Shown piece after piece: positions 7,488 through 15,604 of a DNA stretch of 32,113 nucleotides. The DNA lies in NCBI GenBank assembly GCA_031127225.1, contig JARIEV010000023.1:1-32113 (forward strand), read 5' to 3'. The position numbers and the translations under genes are program-made. This DNA is from Gemmatimonadota bacterium. Its GTDB lineage: Bacteria > Gemmatimonadota > Gemmatimonadetes > Gemmatimonadales > Gemmatimonadaceae. Position 1 is the first letter of the stretch. Each line of letters opens with the position of its first letter. Under the pieces are notes generated by a model. It ran no database searches and was not told where the DNA came from. It was given only the letters and a program-made list of their open reading frames with translations.

Positions 7488-10400
7488 TTAGCGGTCGAAG
7501 CCGGCCCCGTCCTCCGGCACAAACACCGCCTGCGGCGCACCAGGTCCGCCCTTCTCCACCTTGCTCCGCGTGATCTCCGGCAATCCCGCCGCCTTCAACA
7601 TCGCGTTGATCTTCGGCAGGTCCGCGGCAATGATCCGCTCCATCCGCGCCATCTGCAGGTCGAGCTTCGGATTCAACACCGCCAGCACATCGTACGCCTG
7701 CTTAGGCGGGCGACGCTCGCCGCTCGACACGAAGCTCAGCAAGCTCGAGAACTGGTTGTTGAGTCGGATCGGGAAGTTCAGCGGGTCCTGTCCCGACTGA
7801 TTCTTCGTCTGATACACTGAATCCTCAACGGCACTGAGCGAATCCGCGAACTTCTTCGCCAACGGCGCGAACGCGGCGTTTGCCGTCATCTTCGCGGTGC
7901 GATCGGTGACATCCGTCTTCAAGTTCCGGATCTCGATCACGCCCTTGTTCGCGTCGCTCATGCGGTCGCGCACCTGCAGCGCCATCCGCGTCTGCTCCAC
8001 GAGATCGGCTTCCGTCGCGTCCGAGCGCGGATCGGGCTTCACCACGAACGTGTACTGCACCGGCGCCGCACTGCCGGCGGTCATCTTCACGCTATAGGTG
8101 CCCGGCGCCATCGACGGGCCCGTGCCACGTCCGCCCCACAAAATCATGCCGCGGAACGTGGTGGCATCAGGATGACGCATGGTCCACGTGTAGCGATTCA
8201 CACCCTTCCGGTTGCTTGGGCGAGCCGGCGCCGCGGCGCCGAAGCCACGACCGCCACCAGGGCCGCCCGCGGCAGGCGTGGGGTTGGTATCGGTGCTCGC
8301 CACCGTGGCCAGCAGCTTGGCCTTGCTGTCGTAGAACTGGAACGTGACCGGCATCGAATCGGTCGGCAGTCGATACACGAACGTCGGCGCCGCCTGTCCG
8401 TTCAGGCGCAACACGGGCACCGGCTTGTACAGGTACGGCGCGCTCACGGCCTTCTCGGTTTCCGGCTCCCAACGCAACGGCGTGAGGTTCTCCATCACCC
8501 AGAACGCACGGCCATGCGTGCTGATCGCGAGATCATCGTCGCGCAGCATCATGTCGCTCACCGGCACTGGCGGCAGATTCTTTTGGAGGCTCTTCCAGGT
8601 CGCGCCCGCATCATGCGACACGTACACGCCACGCTCGGTGGCCGCGTACACCATGCCCGCGCGATGCAGGTCTTCACGGATCGCGCGCGTGAAGTGATCC
8701 GCCGCGATGCCGTTCGTGATCTTGGTCCACGTCACACCGTAATCGGTGGTGCGATACAGATACGGCGTGAAGTCGTCCATCTGATAGCGGTTGCCCGCCA
8801 CCCACGCCGTGCCGGCCGCATGCGGCGACGATTCGATGATGCTCCAGCGCATCCACTCCGGCAGTCCCTTCGGGGTCACGTTCTTCCACGTCACGCCGTT
8901 GTCGCGCGACACGTGCAGCAGTCCGTCATCACTCCCCGTCCAGATCAATCCCTTCGTGAGCTTCGACTCGGCGATCGTGAACACGGTGCCGTAGTACTCC
9001 ACGCTGGTCTGGTCCTTCGTGATCGGGCCACCCGAGCTGCCCAGCGTGGCGGGATCGTTGCGCGTCAGATCGCGCGAGATCGGCGTCCACGTGGTACCAC
9101 CGTTGGTGGAACGGAACACGACGTTCGAACCGACATAGATCGTGTTCGGATCATGCGGCGAGTGCACGATCGGGTACGTCCACTGGAAGCGATACTTCGA
9201 GTCCTTCGCATCATGACCCATCGGGTCGAGCGGCCACGGATCGATGCTGCGCGACTTGCCGGTGCGACGGTTCAGCACGTCCATGCTGCCACCGTAGTTC
9301 GCACCGAACATCATGTCGGGATCGTCCGGCTTGCTGCTGATGTAGCCCGACTCACCGCCCGCCACACCGTAGAACGTGGAGAACGGCGATGGCGGCGCGA
9401 CCGGCGCACCACCACCGAACCCGCCGAATCCACCGCGACCGAAGGCCGGCGTTTCGCGCACCGGGCCGCACGACGAACCGGCGTCCTGCTTCGCGCCGCA
9501 CACATGGTACGGGTAGTGGCTCGTGAGGTGCACGTGGTAGTACTGACCCGTTGGCGCATTTACGGCCTGGCGCGTGGTACCGCCGTCCTTCGTGATGATC
9601 AGGCCGTTGTCATGCGCCACTGCGATGCGCTTGGGATCGGTGGGGTCGATATAGATGTCGTGATTGTCGCCGCCACCGAAGCCGGCCGCGAACGTCTTGC
9701 CACCATCCTTCGACACCAGCGGACTCACCTGCGGCGCGTACACCACATTCGTATCCTTTGGATCGGCGTACAGCTTGGAGTAGTACCACGAGCGCTGACG
9801 CAGATTGCGATCGCCGCTCATGAAGGTCCACGTGGCACCGGCATCGTCGCTGCGATACACGCCACCATTCGCCTCATGTTCGAGAATCGCCCACAGGCGA
9901 CTCGGCTTTGCCGGCGACACCGTGATGCCGATCGCGCCCAACAGGCCGGTCTGCGGCAAGCCCTTCGCACGCGTGATCTCGGTCCACGTATCACCACCGT
10001 CGGTGGTCTTGAAGATGCCGCTGCCCGCGCCACCGCTCACCAGCAACCACGGCTTCCGCCCGGCCTGCCAGAAGGTGACGTACATGATCTTCGAGTTCGA
10101 CGGATCCATGATCATATCCGCGACACCGGTGCTGTCGTTGCGGAACAGGATGTTCTTCCACGTCTTGCCGCCGTCGGTCGTGCGATACACGCCACGTTCC
10201 TTGTTCGGTCCGAACACATGACCCAGCGCGCCCACGAACACGATGTCGGGGTTGTTGGGATCGATGCGCACGCGCGATATGTATTGCGTCTCCTTGAGGC
10301 CCATATACGTCCACGTCTTGCCGGCATCGAGGCTCTTCCACACGCCGTCGCCATGCGACACGTTGCCGCGGATCGGCGTTTCACCACCGCCCACCCACAC

Positions 10401-10736
10401 GACGTCAGGATTGCTGTGCTGCACGGCGATCGAGCCGATGGTGCCGCCGAAATACTTGTCGGTCACGGGGACCGACGTCTTACCACCATCGACGGTCTTC
10501 CAGACGCCACCGCCGGTGGTGCCCATGTAGTACTCGTCGGGGCGCTGGGTCGAACCCGCCACGGCGACCATACGGCCGGTTTGGTTGGGGCCGATGTTGC
10601 GCCACGAGACACCGAAGGTGGTATCGGCGCCGCGGGTTTGCGGAGGGCCGCCGGGGCCGCGCTGGGCGGACGCGGTGGCTGCGCCGACGGATGCGAGGCA
10701 GCCGGCGACGAGGAGGAGACGGGAAGTCGGGTACAC
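7488..10736 (-). CDS. Secreted BNR/Asp-box repeat protein (sortilin/VPS10-like propeller)
   Basis: A 1082-aa exported protein often annotated as a glycosyl hydrolase-like or VPS10 protein. It begins with GTG at 10736 and a signal peptide ending TASAQ (about residue 25). At least ten Asp-box-like motifs of the form S/T-x-D/N-x-G-x-T-W occur across roughly the first 700 residues, such as DGGKTWKNI, DAGATWTFM, NGGTTWTPI and DNGVTWKNV; these indicate one or two large beta-propellers. A Gly/Phe-rich segment (FGRGGFGGFGGG) interrupts the propeller region. After the propeller comes a beta-sandwich-like stretch containing YTWTMRHPDATTFRGM and APGTYSVKM, then a helical tail. Asp boxes are structural, so no enzyme activity can be claimed. 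No good Shine-Dalgarno precedes the GTG. It lies downstream of a second amidohydrolase on the same strand, 164 nt apart. Confidence 0.88.
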   Translation of the reverse strand: MYPTSRLLLVAGCLASVGAATASAQRGPGGPPQTRGADTTFGVSWRNIGPNQTGRMVAVAGSTQRPDEYYMGTTGGGVWKTVDGGKTSVPVTDKYFGGTIGSIAVQHSNPDVVWVGGGETPIRGNVSHGDGVWKSLDAGKTWTYMGLKETQYISRVRIDPNNPDIVFVGALGHVFGPNKERGVYRTTDGGKTWKNILFRNDSTGVADMIMDPSNSKIMYVTFWQAGRKPWLLVSGGAGSGIFKTTDGGDTWTEITRAKGLPQTGLLGAIGITVSPAKPSRLWAILEHEANGGVYRSDDAGATWTFMSGDRNLRQRSWYYSKLYADPKDTNVVYAPQVSPLVSKDGGKTFAAGFGGGDNHDIYIDPTDPKRIAVAHDNGLIITKDGGTTRQAVNAPTGQYYHVHLTSHYPYHVCGAKQDAGSSCGPVRETPAFGRGGFGGFGGGAPVAPPSPFSTFYGVAGGESGYISSKPDDPDMMFGANYGGSMDVLNRRTGKSRSIDPWPLDPMGHDAKDSKYRFQWTYPIVHSPHDPNTIYVGSNVVFRSTNGGTTWTPISRDLTRNDPATLGSSGGPITKDQTSVEYYGTVFTIAESKLTKGLIWTGSDDGLLHVSRDNGVTWKNVTPKGLPEWMRWSIIESSPHAAGTAWVAGNRYQMDDFTPYLYRTTDYGVTWTKITNGIAADHFTRAIREDLHRAGMVYAATERGVYVSHDAGATWKSLQKNLPPVPVSDMMLRDDDLAISTHGRAFWVMENLTPLRWEPETEKAVSAPYLYKPVPVLRLNGQAAPTFVYRLPTDSMPVTFQFYDSKAKLLATVASTDTNPTPAAGGPGGGRGFGAAAPARPSNRKGVNRYTWTMRHPDATTFRGMILWGGRGTGPSMAPGTYSVKMTAGSAAPVQYTFVVKPDPRSDATEADLVEQTRMALQVRDRMSDANKGVIEIRNLKTDVTDRTAKMTANAAFAPLAKKFADSLSAVEDSVYQTKNQSGQDPLNFPIRLNNQFSSLLSFVSSGERRPPKQAYDVLAVLNPKLDLQMARMERIIAADLPKINAMLKAAGLPEITRSKVEKGGPGAPQAVFVPEDGAGFDR

Positions 10737-10803
10737 GATTGGTCGTCGGGGTGGGCGGGGGTGGAACAGCTTCGATAAAGAAACGTTGCGCGGCGTAGGA
10801 GCG

Positions 10804-10900
10804 CTGGGGGCTGGGGGCTCTCAGCTCTCGGCCGTGGGCCATGGGACTTGGGCCATGGGCCTAAACTCAGAACGCCGAACTTGAACTCAGAACGCCGAAC
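10804..10900. repeat. Cluster of short direct repeats
   Basis: The 164-nt gap between two minus-strand genes contains several tandem or near-tandem duplications in a row. They are CTGGGGG twice (10804-10817), CTCTC-AG-CTCTC (about 10818-10829), TGGGCCATGGG twice with 14-bp period (10835-10845, 10849-10859), and AACTCAGAACGCCGAAC twice with 20-bp period (10864-10880, 10884-10900). The last copy abuts the stop codon of the amidohydrolase gene. Confidence 0.8.
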
Positions 10901-12700
10901 TCACGGAACGCTCGTGGAACGGTAGGCTTCGCGGCCGCCGACGATGGTGAGGACCACCTTCGTTGTAAGCAGGGCAGATGGTGGAATGGCCAGGATGTCA
11001 GCCGACAGGACCACGAAGTCGGCGAACTTGCCGACCTCGAGTGTGCCGGTCTCCTTCTCCATAAACGCGGCGTAGGCGGCGTCCTTGGTGTAGTGCCGCA
11101 GGGCGGCTTCCACGGTAATGCGGTTCTCGGGGTACCAGCCGCCCTTTGGCGTGCCGTCCGGGGTCTGGCGGGTGACGGCGGTGTAGATGCCCAGCAGGAC
11201 ATCCATCGGAAAGACGGGATAGTCGCTGCCGAAGGCTTGGATGGCGCCGGCGTCATCGAATTTCTTGAAGGCGTTCGCCCGCGAACTACGCTCGGGGCCC
11301 AGCAGCGGGGCGTAGTTCTGGAGGGTGGTCTGGTCGGGGGTGGCGAAGATGGCCTGGGTGCTGGCGATCACGCCGAGCTGCTTGAATCGGGGCAAGTCGG
11401 CCAGCGCGGGGACTTCGATGTGTTCGATGCGGTGGCGGCGGCCGGTGGTGCGATTCACCTTCGCGGCGTGGGCATAGGCGTCGAGCGCGGTTCTCACGGC
11501 GCGGTCGCCGATGGCGTGGAGCTCCACCTGCAGGCCGGCGGAGTCGTAGCGCGCGACGCCCGTGTTCAGGGTGGCGGCGGGCCAGAAGGGGAGCCCCGTA
11601 TCGTCCGATCCGACATAGGGTTCGAGCATCGCGGCGGTCTTCGCGTCGACGGTGCCGTCGAGCATGCCTTTGGCGATCCCGACGCGCAGCCACGGGCCGG
11701 TGGTGCTGTCGCGCAGCATGGTGTACTGCCGAACTGTTGCCGCGGTGGCGTCGGGGGTGAACGGGAAGGCGGCGCGGTAGCGCACGCGCATGGTGTCGGC
11801 CTTGGCGGCGGCGCGCAAGATCGCGAAGACTGGGTGCTCGGGGGCCCGACCGCTGGCGTCCTGAATCAGTACGATACCGAACGATGCAGCCTTCGCGGTT
11901 TCCTCATCAATACGCCGGGCGATATCGGCCACGGTGGGCTCGGGCACGAGACGCCCCACGAGCTGGCGCGCGGCCTCTTTCAGCAGACCGGTAGGCACAC
12001 CTTTCGCCTCGCGCTCGATTACGCCGCGCGGGGGGTCGGGGGTTTCGGCGGTCACCTTGGCCAGCGCGAGGGCGCGGCCGTTGGCGATGGATTGGTGGCC
12101 GTCGCGATCGGTGAGGACCACAGGCTGACCGGGAAACGCTTGATCCAGAAACCGACGATGCGGCGCGTTCCCGGGGAAGTCAGACGGGGTCCAGCCTCGC
12201 CCCAGCACCCACGCCCCGGCCGGCCTTTTCGCCGCCCACGCTTTGAGACGACGCACGATCTCGGCGGGCGACCGAGCGTCGGTGAGGTCGGCCTGATCGG
12301 TCGTGGGGAGATGCCAGTGGGCATCACTGAAGCCCGGCACCATACGGCGTCCCTGCAGGTCCACCACTTTCGTGGCCGGCCCGCGGTGTGTGAGCGCGTC
12401 GGCGGTGCTCCCCACGGCGAGCAGCTTGCCGTCGCGGATGGCGATGGCCTGCGCCTGCGGGCGAGCGGCGTTTCCGGTCCAGATGCGGGCGTTGGTGTAG
12501 ATCGCGTCGGCGGGCGCGTTGGCGGGCGGCGCCGCGGGCTGGGCATGCAGCGACGGCGCCAGGGCCGACGGCGCCAGGGCCGACGGCGCCAGGGCCGACG
12601 GCGCCAGGGCCGACGGCGCCAGGGCCGACGGCGCGAGGGCCGCGAACACGGCCGCGGCGGCGAACGTACGGAGGGGGAGGTGCATCGGCGAGGTCGGCAT
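10901..12700 (-). CDS. Secreted amidohydrolase, YtcJ-like, with repeat-expanded signal peptide
   Basis: A second member of the amidohydrolase 3/YtcJ family, 599 aa, probably periplasmic. Metal-binding His128 and His130 lie in VPGFSDAHWH. A later ELHAIGDRAVR supplies the family His, and QAFGSDYPVFP the catalytic Asp; GTLEVGKFADFVVLS closes the fold. The N-terminus is odd: after LRTFAAAAVF come six tandem ALAPS pentapeptides (about residues 21-50) before the likely cleavage site LHAQ. ATG 12700 is used; an in-frame ATG at 12685 would also leave a basic n-region. A TATATC element ends 7 nt before ATG 12700, so the mRNA could be nearly leaderless. Substrate unknown. The gene is divergent from the ABM-domain gene. 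Confidence 0.9.
   Translation of the reverse strand: MPTSPMHLPLRTFAAAAVFAALAPSALAPSALAPSALAPSALAPSALAPSLHAQPAAPPANAPADAIYTNARIWTGNAARPQAQAIAIRDGKLLAVGSTADALTHRGPATKVVDLQGRRMVPGFSDAHWHLPTTDQADLTDARSPAEIVRRLKAWAAKRPAGAWVLGRGWTPSDFPGNAPHRRFLDQAFPGQPVVLTDRDGHQSIANGRALALAKVTAETPDPPRGVIEREAKGVPTGLLKEAARQLVGRLVPEPTVADIARRIDEETAKAASFGIVLIQDASGRAPEHPVFAILRAAAKADTMRVRYRAAFPFTPDATAATVRQYTMLRDSTTGPWLRVGIAKGMLDGTVDAKTAAMLEPYVGSDDTGLPFWPAATLNTGVARYDSAGLQVELHAIGDRAVRTALDAYAHAAKVNRTTGRRHRIEHIEVPALADLPRFKQLGVIASTQAIFATPDQTTLQNYAPLLGPERSSRANAFKKFDDAGAIQAFGSDYPVFPMDVLLGIYTAVTRQTPDGTPKGGWYPENRITVEAALRHYTKDAAYAAFMEKETGTLEVGKFADFVVLSADILAIPPSALLTTKVVLTIVGGREAYRSTSVP
12552..12641. repeat. Six-copy 15-bp tandem repeat (VNTR) inside a signal peptide
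   Basis: The unit GACGGCGCCAGGGCC is repeated six times head-to-tail over 90 bp. Five copies are identical and the sixth (12627-12641) differs at one base. On the minus strand it encodes Ala-Leu-Ala-Pro-Ser in the hydrophobic region of the amidohydrolase signal peptide. Because the unit is a multiple of three, copy changes lengthen or shorten the signal peptide without frameshift. Confidence 0.97.
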
Positions 12701-12707
12701 GGAGTCC

Positions 12708-12740
12708 GATATAGTGTTCTGTCTCCCCGAACACTATATC
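12708..12740. promoter_or_regulatory. Perfect 12-bp palindrome in divergent promoter region
   Basis: GATATAGTGTTC (12708-12719) and its exact reverse complement GAACACTATATC (12729-12740) flank a 9-nt spacer. The palindrome sits in the 95-nt gap between the divergent amidohydrolase and ABM-domain genes. Each arm ends outward in TATATC, a 4/6 match to a -10 box facing its own gene. It may therefore be overlapping divergent promoters, a dimeric operator, or both. Confidence 0.55.
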
Positions 12741-12795
12741 CGACCACGACCGGTCGCCGATCGCGTACGGCTCTCCTCCCTACCGACTCCCCGCC

Positions 12796-13092
12796 ATGCT
12801 CGTCGTTCAGGTGTTTGTGCACGTCCTCCCCGAGCACATTGCTGCGTTCAAGGCTGCCACGCTCGATAACGCCACGAACAGCGTGCTCGAACCGGGCATC
12901 GCCCGCTTCGATGTGCTACAGCAGGCCGACGACCCCACGCGCTTCACGCTGATCGAAGCCTACCTCACCGACAGCGCCCCGGCCGAACACAAAGCCACGG
13001 CGCACTACGCGAGGTGGCGTGATACGGTGGAACCGATGATGGCGTCGCCGCGCACGAACGTGAAATACGAGTCGCTGTTTTTTCCTGTGTGA
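12796..13092 (+). CDS. ABM-domain protein (LsrG/YgiN-like putative monooxygenase)
   Basis: A 98-aa cytoplasmic protein with the length and pattern of the antibiotic biosynthesis monooxygenase (ABM) family, which forms dimeric ferredoxin-like alpha/beta sandwiches. Visible hallmarks are the first strand [20 protein letters not shown], a central [16 protein letters not shown] with the usual loss-of-turn pattern, [10 protein letters not shown], and the helix [19 protein letters not shown]. Members include quinol monooxygenases, haem degraders and LsrG (an AI-2 phosphate processing enzyme); the sequence resembles the LsrG/YgiN group but none of those activities can be assigned. No signal peptide, unlike its neighbours. 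ATG 12796 has no strong Shine-Dalgarno. A long imperfect palindrome begins 5 nt after the stop. Confidence 0.85.
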   Translation: MLVVQVFVHVLPEHIAAFKAATLDNATNSVLEPGIARFDVLQQADDPTRFTLIEAYLTDSAPAEHKATAHYARWRDTVEPMMASPRTNVKYESLFFPV

Positions 13093-13096
13093 GCTT

Positions 13097-13219
13097 TTCT
13101 CTGCGCCTCTGCCTCTCTGCGTTCCCGCGAGCGCAGCGAGCCCCTCCTGGGTCGGACTCGGGGCGGCATCAACGGAAATGATTACGCAGGGAACGCAGAG
13201 GGGCAGAGAGCACAGAGAA
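13097..13219. repeat. Long imperfect inverted repeat upstream of the amidase
   Basis: The left arm 13097-13129 pairs with 13185-13219. Perfect blocks are TTCTCTG/CAGAGAA, CTCTGCC/GGCAGAG and CTCTGCGTTCCC/GGGAACGCAGAG, plus GCG/CGC, broken by a small internal loop, one wobble and one bulge. A roughly 55-nt region separates the arms. The element fills almost the whole gap between the ABM-domain gene and the amidase and could terminate the former. No gene lies inside it. Confidence 0.85.
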
Positions 13220-13244
13220 CCGATTTTTCTTTAGGGGTGTGATC

Positions 13245-15188
13245 GTGAAGATTCGTGCGATGATGGTGGTGGGGAGTCTGCTTGGCGTGAGCTCAACGGT
13301 CGGAGCACAGCCGGCGAAGGCGAGTGCACCAATGGAACTGACCGAGGCGTCGATCACCGATGTGCAGGCGGCGCTCACGGCGGGGCGGATATCCAGCGTG
13401 CAGCTCGTCAAGCAGTACCTCGCGCGCATCGCGGCGTACGATCACGCAGGGCCCGAACTCAACTCGCTCATTCGCATCAACCCCAAGGCGGCGGCAGAAG
13501 CGGCGGCCCTCGACGCCGAACGCAAAGCCGGCAAGGTGCGCGGGCCAATGCACGGGATCCCCGTGATCATCAAGGACAACTACGACACCGGCGACATGCC
13601 AACCAGTGCAGGCTCGCTGGCGATGGCGACCAGTCAGCCGAGTCGCGATGGGTTCGTGGTGAAGAAGCTGCGCGACGCGGGGGCGATCATTTTGGGCAAG
13701 TCCAACTTGCACGAGCTCGCAGCCGGCATCACCAGCATCAGCTCACTCGGCGGACAGACGCGCAATCCGTACGATCCCACGCGATGCCCGGGTGGCTCGA
13801 GCGGTGGGACCGGTGCGGCGATCGCGGCCAGTTTTGCCACGGTGGGCTGGGGCTCGGATACCTGCGGTTCCATTCGCATTCCCAGCGCTTTCAATGCGCT
13901 GGTGGGATTGCGTCCCACGCAGGGCATGATGAGCCGACGCGGTATTGTGCCGCTATCGCACACGCAGGACATCGGTGGGCCGCTGGCGCGCACCGTGACC
14001 GATCTCGCGATCGCGCTCGATGTGAGCGTAGGCTACGACAGCGAGGACCCGGTCACGAGTGTGCTGCGCGACAAGCCGGCGCCGAATTTTGTAGCTGCAC
14101 TCGACCGGAACGCGCTGCGCGGCGCGCGCATCGGCGTGTTCCTGCCGTACTTCCGCGATACCGACGCCGAGATCGCCGATACCGTGCGTTCGGCCATCGC
14201 GGCCATGCGCGCGCAGGGCGCCACGGTAATTGATGTACCGATGGCGGAGTTCGACACGCTCATGGCCAACACCAGTGTGATCAACTTGGAAACGAAGTTC
14301 GATCTCATCGACTACCTGCGCACCGTACCGAACGCGCCGGTCACGTCAATGCGTGACATTCTCGATCGTGGTCTGTACGACCGGCAGCTGGAGGTGCGCT
14401 TCCGCGTGATCGACACGGTCATCAATGCCGACAGCCCACAGCATCGCACCGCACTGACGCGGCAGGCAGCACTGCGCAATCGCATGGAGCGCATCCTCGA
14501 TAGCCTGCAACTCGATGCGATCGCGTATCCCACCGTGCGGCAGAAACCCACGCTCGTGGGCGAAGTGCAGAACGGCAGCACCTGCAATCTCGGTGCACAG
14601 AGCGGACTGCCCAGCATCAGCGTACCGGCGGGATTCGCGGGTGATGGCCTGCCGATCGGTATCGAACTGTTGGGCAAGGGCTTCACCGACACGCGCTTGG
14701 TGGCGATGGCGTACGCCTTTGAGCAATCGGGGTCGCGACGCTTGGCACCGAGCACCACACCGGCGCTGGTGGCGGGTAGGGCGCCGGTGGCGGCGGCGAT
14801 CGTGGTGACTACGCGCACCCGTGGGCTGGTGGCCACCACGCGCATTACACTCGATCGCGTGCACAGTGTGCTGCGCTGGTCGGCGACGGTGCAGCGCAGT
14901 GGCGGTGCGCCGCTGTCGGCGCTGGTGCTGCGTCGCACCGGTGATGCGGGCCGTATCTCGGGTCCAATCTCCGGCGCCGTGGCCAGCGGCACCACCTCGG
15001 CCAGCATTGCCATCCCGGCGGGGGCCAGCCGAGTGAGCGCGCGGTTGCTGGGGCCGGGTCAGAGCGCGGGGAGTGGATCGTTCCCGCTCACGTATGCCGA
15101 TCGCGTGGCGTTCGAGACCGGACGGCTGACGGTCGCGATGTACACCGGGGCCGGTGTGGAGCCGGTTGAGGTGAAGGTGGGGCGGTAA
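13245..15188 (+). CDS. Secreted amidase-signature enzyme with extra C-terminal domain
   Basis: Amidase-signature hydrolase of 647 aa, exported. An in-frame GTG at 13239 is too close to the AGGGG ribosome site (13233-13237); GTG 13245 has a 7-nt spacer and gives MKIRAMM followed by a hydrophobic stretch and cleavage near VGAQ, so it is preferred. The Ser-Ser-Lys triad is present: Lys110 in IIKDNYDTG, the cis-serine in PGGSSGG (183-188) and the nucleophile Ser209 in SDTCGSIRIP. The amidase fold ends near residue 505. The last 140 residues are an added beta-rich region (RVHSVLRWSATVQ, RISGPISG, FETGRLTVAMYT) that resembles a CHRD-type domain by pattern; this is inference. Substrate unknown. Flanked by two long palindromes, so probably transcribed alone. 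Confidence 0.9.
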   Translation: MKIRAMMVVGSLLGVSSTVGAQPAKASAPMELTEASITDVQAALTAGRISSVQLVKQYLARIAAYDHAGPELNSLIRINPKAAAEAAALDAERKAGKVRGPMHGIPVIIKDNYDTGDMPTSAGSLAMATSQPSRDGFVVKKLRDAGAIILGKSNLHELAAGITSISSLGGQTRNPYDPTRCPGGSSGGTGAAIAASFATVGWGSDTCGSIRIPSAFNALVGLRPTQGMMSRRGIVPLSHTQDIGGPLARTVTDLAIALDVSVGYDSEDPVTSVLRDKPAPNFVAALDRNALRGARIGVFLPYFRDTDAEIADTVRSAIAAMRAQGATVIDVPMAEFDTLMANTSVINLETKFDLIDYLRTVPNAPVTSMRDILDRGLYDRQLEVRFRVIDTVINADSPQHRTALTRQAALRNRMERILDSLQLDAIAYPTVRQKPTLVGEVQNGSTCNLGAQSGLPSISVPAGFAGDGLPIGIELLGKGFTDTRLVAMAYAFEQSGSRRLAPSTTPALVAGRAPVAAAIVVTTRTRGLVATTRITLDRVHSVLRWSATVQRSGGAPLSALVLRRTGDAGRISGPISGAVASGTTSASIAIPAGASRVSARLLGPGQSAGSGSFPLTYADRVAFETGRLTVAMYTGAGVEPVEVKVGR

Positions 15189-15192
15189 GAGC

Positions 15193-15383
15193 AAACAGCT
15201 CTACCGCGAATTTTCACGAATCTCCGCGGATTGATGCGGTGAGCGCGACTGAGGCCGGGCGGTCCCGGTAGAACGCTTTTTGATGTTTCATCACAAAAAG
15301 CGATCTGCCATCGTGCGCAGACCCTCGCGGCGCGCACAGATCGCATCCGCGGTCATTCGTGAAAATCCGTGGTCAAGCTGTTT
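15193..15383. repeat. Structured palindromic element with 39-nt arms
   Basis: Arms 15193-15231 and 15345-15383 pair over 39 positions with five mismatches and one G-U. Blocks include AAACAGCT/AGCTGTTT, CACGAAT/ATTCGTG and CCGCGGAT/ATCCGCGG. Two smaller hairpins lie inside: CGCTTTTTGATG-TTT-CATC(AC)AAAAAGCG (about 15274-15302) and GCGATCTG/CAGATCGC (about 15300-15344), the latter nesting GTGCGC/GCGCAC. It begins 5 nt after the amidase stop. No coding potential or flanking target duplication is visible. Confidence 0.9.
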
Positions 15384-15604
15384 ATTCCTCCTGCACCATG
15401 AGCATGCCGAGAGGGTCGCGCACGGCGGACAACGGAGGCGAGGCAAAGAGCATGCTAAGTAAGGCGATGGTTCTCAGCGATGCGTGAATCACACTCGTAC
15501 GGCTTATCAGTGTAATCGCTCGGTGAATCCGTTTTCCTGCTGTTGGCGTTGCCGTTTGGTGAAATCCCCGTGACAGAACCCCCGCACGGCGCGAAGTTGT
15601 CGGT
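15384..15604 (+). promoter_or_regulatory. Leader region of the M14 peptidase gene
   Basis: After the palindromic element, 221 nt precede the peptidase ATG. This stretch should hold its promoter. It is less GC-rich around 15480-15560 than its neighbours, but I see no convincing -35/-10 pair, no riboswitch-like structure and no strong Shine-Dalgarno. Confidence 0.3.

Noticed and set aside
8172-10778. 868-codon plus-strand open frame
   Set aside because: It lies fully opposite the BNR-repeat gene and reads as His/Arg-rich sequence with no domains; GC-rich third positions keep the opposite strand open.
12552-12641. CRISPR-like array
   Set aside because: The units are contiguous with no spacers and lie in frame inside a signal peptide.
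11093-12952. 619-codon plus-strand open frame
   Set aside because: It is antisense to the second amidohydrolase, very Gly/Arg-rich, and its middle is the VNTR read on the wrong strand.
15193-15383. Insertion sequence or transposon remnant
   Set aside because: The terminal inverted repeats are suggestive, but there is no transposase fragment and the flanking bases show no target-site duplication; kept as a structured repeat only.
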